DNA of 64,000 nucleotides from Candidatus Gastranaerophilales bacterium (GTDB lineage: Bacteria > Cyanobacteriota > Vampirovibrionia > Gastranaerophilales > Gastranaerophilaceae), in assembly GCA_900766355.1 (NCBI GenBank), contig CAAFVD010000094.1, positions 1 to 64,000 on the forward strand. Direction: 5' to 3'. This document shows positions 43,693 through 53,061 of the stretch, in pieces. Made by a program: the position numbers and the translations under genes. Within the stretch, counting starts at the first letter, position 1. The number at the start of each line of letters is the position of its first letter. The notes beneath the pieces were generated by a model. The model was not told the origin of the DNA. It worked only from the letters and a program-made list of their open reading frames with translations, and did not search any database.

Positions 43693-44881
43693 TTTGTATT
43701 GGTGAGAGTATTACTTTTTTGGCACTAGCAAAAAGGTTTATAATTTTATTAGCTAAAAAGTTCTCTCGTAAATCAAATAATCTTTGATCTGCATTAGGAA
43801 AAGTATTTGATAATTTGTTTGAAGAATCATTATATATATTTTTTGCTTTTTCACCAGCATCTCTAGCATCTTTTTCAAGCTCGTTATTGTAATATTTCAT
43901 AAAATTCTTTTCTGGCTGAGTGTATTTCCAACGAGCATTCCTAAATATTCTAGCTTGTTCGTTTTCTTTTTTAGAAAGTTTTGCACTATCTCGATTCAAA
44001 GTATAATTTATTATTCCTTGTTTTTCTTGAAGTTCATCTTGATATTGATGGCGAAATTCGTGGTTTACGGTATCAATAAGTTCGCCTCTTGAACTGTGTT
44101 TTGCAACATCAACTTTTATTTCTTTATATCCTGGTAAACTTCTGGAATATCCCAATGTATTATTAGAAAGACTTTTATTAGAAATATTGATTGAACGACC
44201 TTCTACTTGTTGAACTTTTTTTGCATAATTAGAAGCTGCGTTTAAGAAATCGTCATCGTTATAATTTCTTATATACAAATAAGGGTCACTCTTAAATGAA
44301 TCTAAGTTTTCAATATTTCCTCTCAAAGTTTTATTTATCATGCGTCCTTTAGAATCTCTTTGAGCTTCTGTTTCTAAAAATCTTCTGTCTTGACTTTTTT
44401 TAGTAAAAGTTTCAAAAACTTGATGCTCATGTCTTGCGTTTGTATTATCTTTTGTAATTGTAAGTTTTGTATGACCTAAATGATTATTTTTAGAGTCAAA
44501 GCCAAACTGTTCTCTGACTTCCTGTACTTTTTTCCCGTTTGAATAAGTTTGTCGAGAAGCAGTTCGATAATTGTCACAAAAGTGGTCATAAGTATTTACT
44601 GTTTTAGATGTAAGTTTATTATCTTCGTATTTAGATATAAATCGTTTTATTAATTTACCAGCTTTGTCTTTAAATGATACAATTCTTTGGGAAGAAGCAC
44701 CAAAATTGGTTTCAAGTTTTACAATATCTATTGACTCTGCATTTTGAGGAATATTATTTGCAATTCTTTTTAATTTTTCATCAAGCTTCAAATTTGTATT
44801 TTTTGATATGAGTCTGCCACCATTAGAGGTATATTTTTTAGCACTATTTATTACAGTTTCTGCTGTTTTTATATTAACCAT
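43679..44881 (-). CDS. Putative zinc metallopeptidase-like protein
   Basis: A 400-residue protein. The N-terminal two-thirds is beta-rich, with repeated short strands separated by charged turns (TYDHFCDNYRTASRQTYSNG, LGHTKLTITKDN). At residues 274-278 is HEFRH, an HExxH zinc motif inside VNHEFRHQYQDEL. About 60 residues later NNELEKDARDAG offers Glu334/Glu336 or Asp338 as the third ligand, the arrangement seen in several HExxH families with a downstream ExDAR-like motif. No signal peptide is seen. No strong ribosome site. Protease activity is inferred from the motif only. Confidence 0.7.
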   Translation of the reverse strand: MVNIKTAETVINSAKKYTSNGGRLISKNTNLKLDEKLKRIANNIPQNAESIDIVKLETNFGASSQRIVSFKDKAGKLIKRFISKYEDNKLTSKTVNTYDHFCDNYRTASRQTYSNGKKVQEVREQFGFDSKNNHLGHTKLTITKDNTNARHEHQVFETFTKKSQDRRFLETEAQRDSKGRMINKTLRGNIENLDSFKSDPYLYIRNYNDDDFLNAASNYAKKVQQVEGRSINISNKSLSNNTLGYSRSLPGYKEIKVDVAKHSSRGELIDTVNHEFRHQYQDELQEKQGIINYTLNRDSAKLSKKENEQARIFRNARWKYTQPEKNFMKYYNNELEKDARDAGEKAKNIYNDSSNKLSNTFPNADQRLFDLRENFLANKIINLFASAKKVILSPIQINKG

Positions 44882-45051
44882 TAATCACACATTCCTATAT
44901 GTTAATAAAAAGTTTTTAAGTATTATATAATTGCTTTTTTAATTGTTAAATTTAACATTGCTTAATACCAAAGATTTAATAAAAAAGATAAATTTTTGTA
45001 AAAATGTTTTATAAAATAGCAAAAATTATTTTTACGAACATTAAAAATAGT

Positions 45052-45621
45052 ATGAATACTATTACTAATTTACAAATGAATAACTCAAACAACATTACCT
45101 CATTTAAAGGTTTCGGTATTAAAGGTTTAAAAAGTTTTAAATCAGCAACTCAAATTGAAAATAAACTTCCTCAAGAGTTGAAAGGTTTGGAACAAAAATA
45201 TTTTAAAGAATATAGCTTGATGGATAAATTTTTAATCAAATTGAACCTAAAAAAAGATAATTCTGCTGAAATGGCTGTGTTTGATAGTTTAGGCATGGAA
45301 CCAGAAAGATATAATGACGGCACAATATCTGTTAAAAGATTTGGAACTTATGAACAAAGTTTTATACATGATATGGGTTTAAATGAAAAGAAATTATTCA
45401 AAACGATATCATCAGTAAGAGGAAATGCAGAGTTTGATAAAAATTCTCAAATTACAAGTCTTGAAAATTTAGAAGATATATCTGGAAATTTATATTTAAG
45501 AGATTCTAAAATTGATAATATTGGTAAGTTAAATTATGTAGGTAGGCATGTTTATCTAAACGAACATCTTAACAAAGAAAACTTTGATAATGTACATGTC
45601 TTTGGTTGTGTTTTAGAATAA
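45052..45621 (+). CDS. Lineage-type protein with SFKG motif and C-terminal repeat-like strand segment
   Basis: A 189-residue protein. A lead with NLQMNNSNNITSFKGFGIKG places FKG at residues 18-20. The C terminus (SLENLEDISGNLYLRDSKI) looks like a few beta-helix or leucine-rich-like turns. The start is uncertain: an in-frame ATG at 45004 and one at 45076 are possible; none has a ribosome site. The leader element AATAGCAAAAATTATTTTT at 45015 lies 36 bases before ATG 45052, the same spacing as for the gene at 53784, which favours 45052. Function unknown. Confidence 0.65.
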   Translation: MNTITNLQMNNSNNITSFKGFGIKGLKSFKSATQIENKLPQELKGLEQKYFKEYSLMDKFLIKLNLKKDNSAEMAVFDSLGMEPERYNDGTISVKRFGTYEQSFIHDMGLNEKKLFKTISSVRGNAEFDKNSQITSLENLEDISGNLYLRDSKIDNIGKLNYVGRHVYLNEHLNKENFDNVHVFGCVLE

Positions 45622-45637
45622 AATTTGCTTTAACATT

Positions 45638-47731
45638 TTATACAATGTAGTTGTATATTTTATCTATTGTAGGTTGAAGATTTCTTTCGCTACCAATATA
45701 CATATATAATTCAGCAATATTTTCTCCAAGTTGCATCAAATCGTTTAATTTCAAAGGTGGCCCCGCAGGTGTTGTTCTAGCAGGGTTTTTAGGATTTGAT
45801 AAAATGTTGGTTGAACGCAATAAACATATTCCAATATTGTTGTTTGATATTTCGTATTGAGTTAAACCTTTTGTTATAATACCGAGTCCGTTAGCCCAAA
45901 CTCCTCTTTGCATCGGTGCAGTATTATTTTTTGCCTCTAATCCTTTTTCTTTAGGTAGATTTTTTCTAATATTGTAATCAGGGTCAAAGTTTCTTTTTAT
46001 AATTAAATTTGTATCCTCTGAATAAGTTTCATAAATCTTTTCAGGTGTAGAAAAGACTATCTGTAAATTATGGTTTGTGTATGTGTTTACCCAATCAACT
46101 TTGAATTTTATGAACTCAGATTGGTTATCTAATTCTATAACAAGATTTAGTATATCTCCTACATCTATTTGTATTTGTATGGCAGAGCGAATATTACCTT
46201 CATATAATACTTTTGAACCTATAATTTTGCCGACTTTACCAATATCATTTTCTTCAGGGCCTTCGTTGTAGCTATCACCTTTGTCTATATAATCCACAAA
46301 ATTTATTTCATAATTGCCAAGTTTAATTTTGTTATTATCAATAGATAAAAATATTTTTGAGTTTCCGATACTATTATCAGAAACAAACACATCTGACGGT
46401 TCTTTCGCTGGTATAATTTTGTTTTTTTCTACTAGACCCAGATATGTATATATTTCGCTATAATCTTCTGTTATAGGTACTCTCAATGTATCTGTCAAAA
46501 GTTCTTTTGCAAATCCCATTTCTGAATATAACAGTTGATAACCTTCAAGCTTTTTAGGGCTTGTGAACTTTATAGCCCCTTCAAAATTTCCTCCAACATT
46601 GATAATGTCAGTTTCTTTTAATTTTTTATCAAATCTAATTTCGTCAATAATTGTGTTTGCAATTTGTTGAATTTTCTTGTATCTAACAATATCCTCTCTA
46701 TGCACGTCATCTAACGAACAACCATATATAGAGTCGTGGGCTTGATTTTGGAGTAAGAATTTGTAAGCATATACTATCAATGATTCATAATTTTGAGTAT
46801 ATTCAGGATATAGTTTTCGTAGCCTATCTGCTTTTTCTAAAAGGTGAGATGTTTCTATATTCATACGTTTTAAATCTAAACGTGAAGAATAACTACCTTG
46901 TAATGTAAAGGTTTTAGAGTTATCTCTCAATTCCCCAACAACTTTATGGTTGGTAAATCTATCTTTCACAAGTTTTATATAATCAAAAATTGAGCCAATT
47001 TGTATTTCATAATCATCAAGTCTTTTATTGATTTCTTCAATAGTGTTCATAATGTCATTGTGTATTCCTAAATGGTCACCACCAATAGGCATTAATAATA
47101 CATCATCAGAATATTTTGAGATTTTATTAAGCTCAGATTTTATACAAGATACTTTTGTCTTTATATCAAGGTTTGATGATAAATAATCATTAAAATACCC
47201 ACGAACGAGATTTATACAGTTTATGCTTGTAGAATTGTCTGTTAAATTTCGGACTTGCCAAGTAAATTCCGCAGGTATTTCTCCACACCCTCGCCAAACA
47301 ACGGCATTATTAATCCCAAACTCTTTAAGAATAGGTATTATGTTAGATGTATGCCCAAATGTATCTGCAAAATACCCTAAAAAATCTTCGCACCCAAAAT
47401 CTTTTGCGTATTTCAAACCAATTTCAAGGTTTTTTCTAATCACATTTTCGTCAGTTAAAAATTCATCTATCAAACAATAAAAAGGTCCAATAAACAATTT
47501 TTTTTCTTTGATTAGTTGTTTGACTATTTCTGTGTTTTCAGGGCGCATTTCTAAATAATCTTCTAGAGCAGAAGTTTGTCCATCAAAATAAAAGCAAGGA
47601 AGTTTACCCGATTTTAACATTCCTAAAATATTATCAAATACTCTAAGAAGACGCATTCTAAAGACTTCAAATTCTCTATACCATTCTCTGTCCCAATGCG
47701 TATGTACAAATCCGATAACTTTTTTCTTCAT
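45638..47731 (-). CDS. Glycoside hydrolase family 38 alpha-mannosidase
   Basis: A 697-residue retaining alpha-mannosidase. The zinc-binding HTHWDREWY is at residues 10-18 and GYFADTFGHT carries the Asp nucleophile. NQAHDSIYGCSLDDVHRED is the conserved zinc-binding His region before the central helices, and C-terminal beta domains follow. It is shorter than many homologues (800-1000 residues). No signal peptide, so it probably processes mannosides imported into the cytoplasm. The start lies 16 bases after... the convergent gene ends at 45621 leaving a 16-base gap at its 3' end, and purA ends 3 bases upstream of its start on the same strand. Confidence 0.92.
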   Translation of the reverse strand: MKKKVIGFVHTHWDREWYREFEVFRMRLLRVFDNILGMLKSGKLPCFYFDGQTSALEDYLEMRPENTEIVKQLIKEKKLFIGPFYCLIDEFLTDENVIRKNLEIGLKYAKDFGCEDFLGYFADTFGHTSNIIPILKEFGINNAVVWRGCGEIPAEFTWQVRNLTDNSTSINCINLVRGYFNDYLSSNLDIKTKVSCIKSELNKISKYSDDVLLMPIGGDHLGIHNDIMNTIEEINKRLDDYEIQIGSIFDYIKLVKDRFTNHKVVGELRDNSKTFTLQGSYSSRLDLKRMNIETSHLLEKADRLRKLYPEYTQNYESLIVYAYKFLLQNQAHDSIYGCSLDDVHREDIVRYKKIQQIANTIIDEIRFDKKLKETDIINVGGNFEGAIKFTSPKKLEGYQLLYSEMGFAKELLTDTLRVPITEDYSEIYTYLGLVEKNKIIPAKEPSDVFVSDNSIGNSKIFLSIDNNKIKLGNYEINFVDYIDKGDSYNEGPEENDIGKVGKIIGSKVLYEGNIRSAIQIQIDVGDILNLVIELDNQSEFIKFKVDWVNTYTNHNLQIVFSTPEKIYETYSEDTNLIIKRNFDPDYNIRKNLPKEKGLEAKNNTAPMQRGVWANGLGIITKGLTQYEISNNNIGICLLRSTNILSNPKNPARTTPAGPPLKLNDLMQLGENIAELYMYIGSERNLQPTIDKIYNYIV

Positions 47732-47734
47732 ATT

Positions 47735-49012
47735 TTATCCTTTGTATATAGTTTGATGTCTATCAGGTCCTACACTAATTATTGAAATAGGGCAATCCAG
47801 CAATTCTTCTAATCGTGCAAGATATTTTTTTGCGTTTTCTGGTAATTCATCATACTCTTTTATTCCTGTTATGTCCATACCCCAACCTTTATGAGTTTCA
47901 TAAACAGGTTCTAAGTATTTATGGATATAAACATCTGTAGGATATGATGTATAAATCTGTCCGTTTCTTGTATCTTTATATGAAGTACAAATTTTTATTT
48001 CGTCAAAAGTATCAAATACATCTATTTTTGTTAAAGCAATTGAAGTAAATCCTCCAACAAGAACTGCATATTTCATAATTACAGCATCAAACCAACCACA
48101 TCTACGAGGTCTGCCTGTTGTAACTCCGAATTCGTGTCCAATAGTTTGGATTTTTTTACCAGTTTCGTCTGTTAATTCTGTTACAAAAGGTCCTTCTCCA
48201 ACTCTTGTAACATAAGCTTTTGAAACTCCAATAACTTCATCTATCATTTTTGGTCCATATCCTGACCCTGTGGCAGCACCACCACCGATTGGGCTTGAGC
48301 TAGTTACAAATGGATATGTTCCATAATCTATATCAAGCATTACACCTTGAGCGCCTTCAAAAAGTATTGAATCTTTTTTGTGTTTTCTTAATAACTCTTG
48401 CCATTCAAAACAAACATAAGGTTTAAAGATTTTTGCATATTTTTCACATAATGCAGTCAAACATTCTTTTGTATATGGTTCTAATCCATACACTTTTTCA
48501 AGTTGTTTATTTTTGATAGGAAGAATGACATCTAATTTTTCAGATAGAGTTTCTTTTGAATACAAATCTTGTATCTTTAGTCCAATTCTTGCATATTTGT
48601 CTGTATAAGTCGGTCCGATACCTTTTTTTGTAGTCCCGATTTTACCTTTACCGCTATGAGCTTCTGAATATCCATCAATTTCTATATGGTATGGCATTGT
48701 TATGGTTGCGAGAGGGCTAATTTTTAAATTAGAAACGTCAACGCCTTCTTCTATTAAAGCGTTTACTTCCTTTTCAAACGATTCAGGATAAATTACTGTA
48801 CCTGAACCAATAATACAAATTTTGTTTTTGTATAAAATACCAGATGGAATCAAATGGAATTTGTGAGTTTTATTATTCGCAACAACTGTATGTCCTGCAT
48901 TACAACCACCTTGATAGCGAATGACTACATCAGCTTTTTCTGCTAAAAGGTCTGTAATCTTTGCTTTGCCTTCATCTCCCCATTGTGCGCCAACAACAAC
49001 TGTATTTTTCAT
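47735..49012 (-). CDS. purA: Adenylosuccinate synthetase
   Basis: Joins IMP and aspartate with GTP in AMP synthesis. The 425-residue protein has GAQWGDEGKAK near the N terminus, GGCNAGHT, GIGPTYTDK, FEGAQGVMLDIDYGTYPFVT and TTGRPRRCGW, all signatures. AGAGG fits ATG 49012; an in-frame TTG at 49030 lies on the ribosome site itself. It is followed by the GH38 gene after 3 bases, an unusual partner for purA, so the two are probably cotranscribed. Confidence 0.97.
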   Translation of the reverse strand: MKNTVVVGAQWGDEGKAKITDLLAEKADVVIRYQGGCNAGHTVVANNKTHKFHLIPSGILYKNKICIIGSGTVIYPESFEKEVNALIEEGVDVSNLKISPLATITMPYHIEIDGYSEAHSGKGKIGTTKKGIGPTYTDKYARIGLKIQDLYSKETLSEKLDVILPIKNKQLEKVYGLEPYTKECLTALCEKYAKIFKPYVCFEWQELLRKHKKDSILFEGAQGVMLDIDYGTYPFVTSSSPIGGGAATGSGYGPKMIDEVIGVSKAYVTRVGEGPFVTELTDETGKKIQTIGHEFGVTTGRPRRCGWFDAVIMKYAVLVGGFTSIALTKIDVFDTFDEIKICTSYKDTRNGQIYTSYPTDVYIHKYLEPVYETHKGWGMDITGIKEYDELPENAKKYLARLEELLDCPISIISVGPDRHQTIYKG

Positions 49013-49035
49013 AACTAGATATCCTCTCAAAAACT

Positions 49036-49072
49036 AAAGGGTTGAATGTTTTTTATTATTCAACCCTTTTTT
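49036..49072 (-). terminator. Terminator after the NfnA-type gene
   Basis: A 12-base perfect stem, AAAGGGTTGAAT with ATTCAACCCTTT (49036-49047 and 49058-49069), has T-rich sequence on both strands. It separates the gene ending at 49078 from purA. Confidence 0.85.
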
Positions 49073-49077
49073 ACTTA

Positions 49078-49920
49078 TTAAACCTTATCTGCCATTTTTA
49101 AAAGATTACAATTTTCGGATCTTTTTCTTTCTTGGTCTTTGTATATCCTTGTTCTGTTGATTACCTCATCAAAATCAATTTTGTGAGCATCAAAATCAGG
49201 GCCATCTACACAAGCGAATTTGGTTTCTCCTCCAACCGTAACACGACAAGCACCACACATGCCTGTACCGTCTACCATAATTGGGTTCATACTAGCTTCT
49301 GTATAAATACCTTTATCTCTTGTTAGATTTGCAACTGCTCTCATCATTGGCATAGGACCAACTGCGATTGCATAATCAACTTTTTCTTGGTTCATAATTC
49401 TTTCAAGAACACCTGTAACAAATCCTTTTTCACCTAATGAACCATCATCAGTTGTGATAAACAATTCAGTACAAGCATCTTTCATTTTGTCTTGCCAGAA
49501 GATTAAATCTTTGTTTCTTGCACCCATAATCATATAAACCTTATTACCAGCTTCTTTAAAAGCTTTTGCAATTAGATAACAAGGAGCAGCACCATAACCT
49601 CCAGCTAGACAAACAACAGTACCATAATTTTTAATATGAGTTGGTTGTCCTAAAGGTCCAACTATATCAACAAGTTCATCACCAGCTTCTAATTGGGCAA
49701 GTTTTTTAGTAGAATATCCAACTGCCATGAATACAATAGTTAATGCACCTGTTTTTTTATCAACGTCAGCAATTGTAAGAGGTACTCTTTCTCCGTTTTC
49801 TTCTGCTCTAAAAATAATGAATTGTCCTGCTTTAGCGTTTCTTACAACGTATGGAGCATCAATAACTAATTCGTATTGATTAGGACAAAGTTCTTTTTTT
49901 GATAAAATTTTGTAACCCAT
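49078..49920 (-). CDS. FAD/NAD-binding ferredoxin-NADP reductase-type subunit (NfnA / SudB-like)
   Basis: A 280-residue flavoprotein related to the small subunit of electron-bifurcating NADH-dependent ferredoxin:NADP oxidoreductase and to PyrK-type subunits. It has the FAD-binding RVPLTIADVD, the NAD-binding CLAGGYGAAPCYLIAKA, and a C-terminal Cys cluster GTGMCGACRVTVGGETKFAC for a [2Fe-2S] centre. The usual partner (NfnB/GltA) is not beside it and must be elsewhere or absent. AGGGAG fits ATG 49920 with 9-base spacing; ATG 49929 abuts that site. Confidence 0.88.
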   Translation of the reverse strand: MGYKILSKKELCPNQYELVIDAPYVVRNAKAGQFIIFRAEENGERVPLTIADVDKKTGALTIVFMAVGYSTKKLAQLEAGDELVDIVGPLGQPTHIKNYGTVVCLAGGYGAAPCYLIAKAFKEAGNKVYMIMGARNKDLIFWQDKMKDACTELFITTDDGSLGEKGFVTGVLERIMNQEKVDYAIAVGPMPMMRAVANLTRDKGIYTEASMNPIMVDGTGMCGACRVTVGGETKFACVDGPDFDAHKIDFDEVINRTRIYKDQERKRSENCNLLKMADKV

Positions 49921-50013
49921 ATTAAACATCTCCCTAACTTTTAGTCGTTACCCATAGATTTTATCATAAAAAATATTTTGGGTAAAACAAAATAACTTAA
50001 TTATAATAATCTA

Positions 50014-50022
50014 TGATATAAT
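50014..50022 (+). promoter_or_regulatory. Extended -10 promoter of lpdA-lipA
   Basis: TGATATAAT, identical to the box before fliO, lies 24 bases before ATG 50046. A clear -35 is not seen. Confidence 0.6.
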
Positions 50023-50045
50023 TTCTTTTAAGGGAGTATTTATTT

Positions 50046-51287
50046 ATGGAAACTTTTGATTACGGAATTATTGGTGGTGGACCTGCTGGTTATACAACAG
50101 CTCTTTATTTGGTAACTCAAGGTAAATCTGTTGTTTTGTTTGAAAAAGATGAAGTGGGTGGTACATGTTTAAATAGAGGTTGTATTCCAACAAAAATATT
50201 GTTACATGTTGCAGAATTGTACCAAAACTTTAAAACTGCTGAGAAGTTTGGTATATATGCTGATAATATTACTTTTGATTATGAAAAAGTTGCAGAGCAT
50301 AAGAATAAGATTGTAGAAAAACTTCGTAAATCGTTAGAACTTGCGATAAAAAAATCAGGAATAAAAGTTGTAAAAGAAACTGCAAAAGTGGTTTCTGATA
50401 ATTTGATAAAAGCAAGTGGTGAAGAATATTCTTGTGGCAAAATAGTTGTGGCAACGGGTTCAAAACCTAGAGAATTAAAAGGTCTTGAGTTTGACCATAA
50501 ATTTATTTTGTCATCAGATGATATTCTTAATTTAACAAAACTTCCTGAAAAAATGGTTATAGTAGGCTCTGGTGCTATAGGAATAGAATTTGCACGAATT
50601 CTATCAGCTTTTGGTGTTGAAATAACTCTTGTTGAATTAGCTTCAAGACTTGTTCCTCTTGCAGATTGGGAAGTTTCTAAACGTGTTGAACGTCAGTTTA
50701 AGATGAAAAAGATTAAATTCTATACAGAAACGAGTATCAAATCTATTGAAAATAAAGTAGTAACTTTATCAAATGATGAGAAAATAGAACCTGATTGTAT
50801 CCTTGTTGCAACAGGTCGAGTTTGTGCAGATGATAACAAATACGAACAGAATAATGTTTCAATAATTGGTGATGCTTCGGCAGAAATTCAACTCGCTCAT
50901 TATGCTGTATCACAAGCTAAAAAGCTTGTATTTGATATCTCGTATGATAAAGATTTGATACCGTCAGTAATTTATGGTTCACCTGAAATTGCTTGGGTTG
51001 GTGAGGTTGAAAAACAAGATGCAGATACAGAGTTTAAAAAAGTTGTATTCCCGATATCGGCTCTTGGCAAGGCTCATGCAGATGATAGCATTGACGGATT
51101 TATAAAAATCCTTGCAAAAGATAACAAAATCGTAGGTGCATCTATTATATCAAATGAGGCGTCTGCTCTTATTCAACAAATTACTATTGCAATTCAAAAT
51201 AATATTTCTATAGATAAATTGAAAGAAGTTTGTTTTGCGCACCCAACGTATTCAGAAGGAATAATGGAAGGAATAATGCAATTATGA
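50046..51287 (+). CDS. lpdA: Dihydrolipoyl dehydrogenase, short form
   Basis: Reoxidises protein-bound dihydrolipoyl groups with NAD. FAD motif GGGPAGY (10-16), redox-active Cys41 and Cys46 in GGTCLNRGCIPTK, NAD motif GSGAIGIEFA, and the C-terminal catalytic HPTYSE are all present. At 413 residues it is about 50 shorter than usual: after ATGR the segment leading to the second FAD GD motif is cut to about 15 residues (to SIIGDAS). AAGGGAG precedes the ATG. Its TGA overlaps the lipA ATG, pairing it with lipoate synthesis. Confidence 0.9.
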   Translation: METFDYGIIGGGPAGYTTALYLVTQGKSVVLFEKDEVGGTCLNRGCIPTKILLHVAELYQNFKTAEKFGIYADNITFDYEKVAEHKNKIVEKLRKSLELAIKKSGIKVVKETAKVVSDNLIKASGEEYSCGKIVVATGSKPRELKGLEFDHKFILSSDDILNLTKLPEKMVIVGSGAIGIEFARILSAFGVEITLVELASRLVPLADWEVSKRVERQFKMKKIKFYTETSIKSIENKVVTLSNDEKIEPDCILVATGRVCADDNKYEQNNVSIIGDASAEIQLAHYAVSQAKKLVFDISYDKDLIPSVIYGSPEIAWVGEVEKQDADTEFKKVVFPISALGKAHADDSIDGFIKILAKDNKIVGASIISNEASALIQQITIAIQNNISIDKLKEVCFAHPTYSEGIMEGIMQL

Positions 51288-52126
51288 GAAGACTTCCTGA
51301 TTATTTGAAAAGAAACATTATAGATAATGAAAAAACAAAAACCGTTCGCAGAATTTTGAAAACAAAATGCCTGAATACTGTTTGTGACGGAGCAAGATGC
51401 CCTAATAAAAATGAATGTTATGAACATCATACCGCAACTTTTTTGATTATGGGGAATGTTTGTACAAGAAACTGTAAGTATTGTAATATCTCAACTGCAA
51501 AACCTGAACCATTAGATAAAAATGAGCCTAAACATATTGCAGAGGCCGTTCAAGAATTGGGGCTAAAGTATGTTGTAATAACATCTGTAACAAGAGATGA
51601 TTTGCCTGACGGTGGTGCTAATCATTTTGCAGAATGTATAAAAGAAATTAGAAATTTATCACCTGATATAAAAATCGAAATATTAACTCCGGATTTTCAA
51701 AGAAAAGACGGTGCGTTGGATATTATTATTGAGGCTCACCCTGATGTGTTTAATCATAATATTGAGACTACTCGTTCTGTATTTAAGACCGCAAGACCTT
51801 TAGGGGATTATGATTTGTCTTTAAATGTTTTGAAATATATCAAACAAAATAGTGATATCAAAACAAAATCAGGGTTAATGGTTGGGCTTGGTGAAACAAT
51901 AGAGGATATTGAACAAACTTTGATTGATTTGAAAAATGTAGAGTGTGATATCCTGACAATTGGTCAATATATCCAACCTTCCAAACAACATCTTGAGGTT
52001 GTTAAATATTATACATTAGAAGAATTTGAAGAATTAAAACGACTTGCACAAAAAATCGGACTAAACAAATACCAAATAGGCCCGTTAGTCCGAAGTTCTT
52101 ATAATGCTAAATTCTTGAATGATTAA
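51284..52126 (+). CDS. lipA: Lipoyl synthase
   Basis: A radical SAM enzyme that inserts two sulfurs into octanoyl groups to make lipoyl cofactor. The 280-residue protein has the auxiliary cluster Cys motif CDGARCPNKNEC and the radical SAM CTRNCKYC, then VVITSVTRDDLPDGGA, HNIETT and YIQPSKQHL. The ATGA overlap with lpdA sets the start at 51284. The C-terminal Arg-Ser-Ser-Tyr catalytic segment is present (VRSSYNA). Its last bases overlap the convergent gene by 4. Confidence 0.97.
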   Translation: MRRLPDYLKRNIIDNEKTKTVRRILKTKCLNTVCDGARCPNKNECYEHHTATFLIMGNVCTRNCKYCNISTAKPEPLDKNEPKHIAEAVQELGLKYVVITSVTRDDLPDGGANHFAECIKEIRNLSPDIKIEILTPDFQRKDGALDIIIEAHPDVFNHNIETTRSVFKTARPLGDYDLSLNVLKYIKQNSDIKTKSGLMVGLGETIEDIEQTLIDLKNVECDILTIGQYIQPSKQHLEVVKYYTLEEFEELKRLAQKIGLNKYQIGPLVRSSYNAKFLND

Positions 52127-53061
52127 TTTTTTGGAGGGAAAGTATATCTTGTGTCCCCTTTACCTGTTTCTTCAGGTTTTCTCATAGCTGGAGCTTCAGC
52201 ATAAGTTTCCATGATTAAGTTTTCTGATACTGTGCCTTGTTTATCTTTTTCACCTTTAGTGATACCAGATGTTACACTATATGTATTAAGTGAAATGTCA
52301 TTTGTTTTGTCATGTGGTGCATTATATGATATATTTCTTAATTTATACATAGGATTCTTCTTATCATCTAATTGTACAAAATCATATATATAAACATTTC
52401 CTTTTGCTTTATCATTATTTGAATAAGTTGTATCTGTTATTGTGAACGTAGTTGGATAACCATGTTCATTATTATTTCCGATATTAGTTATTTTACCATG
52501 TACTTTTTCGGTATTTAGTTTTTTATTAAAAGCAGTGCCTGCAGCTTTAGTTGTAGCAGGTGTTGTTGGTGGTTTTGCTGGAGGGTTTGTAGCAGGTGGG
52601 TTTTGTACTGTTTGGTTATTGTTATTATTTGCTGCAGGTGGGTTTGTTGGAGTTTGGTTTCCAAATAATGATGGTAATTGCCAATTGCTAAAATAACTGT
52701 TCCAATATCCTGATGTAGGAAGTCCCAAATTTAGAGCTGTAGAAGGTTGTTCAGGTTTTGCTTTTTTGCCACCAAATAATCCCATAGCCCACATACCAAG
52801 AGCAGTTATGCCTAGACCAATACCGCCACTTATTAGGGTTGTTTTCCAAGAAGGTTCTTGATATACGCCACCCATAAAGATGTTTACAGTTTTATTAGAT
52901 GGATAACCTTTGAATGCTTTATCATAGTCGCCATCGTCCATCCAACTTCCGTCAATACGGTATTCGTTGTACAACCCTTTAGTGTTGTTTTTCCAAGTAC
53001 TGTATGTATCGAAGCTAGAACTATATCCGCCTCTATGTCCGTCGTATATTCCACCAGACAT
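52123..53061 (-). CDS. Single-helix membrane protein with AFKGYP motif and Pro-rich stalk
   Basis: A 312-residue protein. A Gly/Tyr/Asp-rich N terminus carries FKGYP at 50-54, like the small protein at 3207. One membrane helix follows (about 72-95, GGIGLGITALGMWAMGLFGG), then an Asn/Pro/Thr-rich stalk (about 100-180) and a beta-rich C-terminal domain (about 185-312) that I do not recognise (KITNIGNNN, TFTITDTTYS). Which side of the membrane the C domain faces is not clear. GGAG fits ATG 53061, and ATACTTTATATA lies 31 bases upstream. Probably a surface or envelope protein. Confidence 0.72.
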   Translation of the reverse strand: MSGGIYDGHRGGYSSSFDTYSTWKNNTKGLYNEYRIDGSWMDDGDYDKAFKGYPSNKTVNIFMGGVYQEPSWKTTLISGGIGLGITALGMWAMGLFGGKKAKPEQPSTALNLGLPTSGYWNSYFSNWQLPSLFGNQTPTNPPAANNNNNQTVQNPPATNPPAKPPTTPATTKAAGTAFNKKLNTEKVHGKITNIGNNNEHGYPTTFTITDTTYSNNDKAKGNVYIYDFVQLDDKKNPMYKLRNISYNAPHDKTNDISLNTYSVTSGITKGEKDKQGTVSENLIMETYAEAPAMRKPEETGKGDTRYTFPPKN

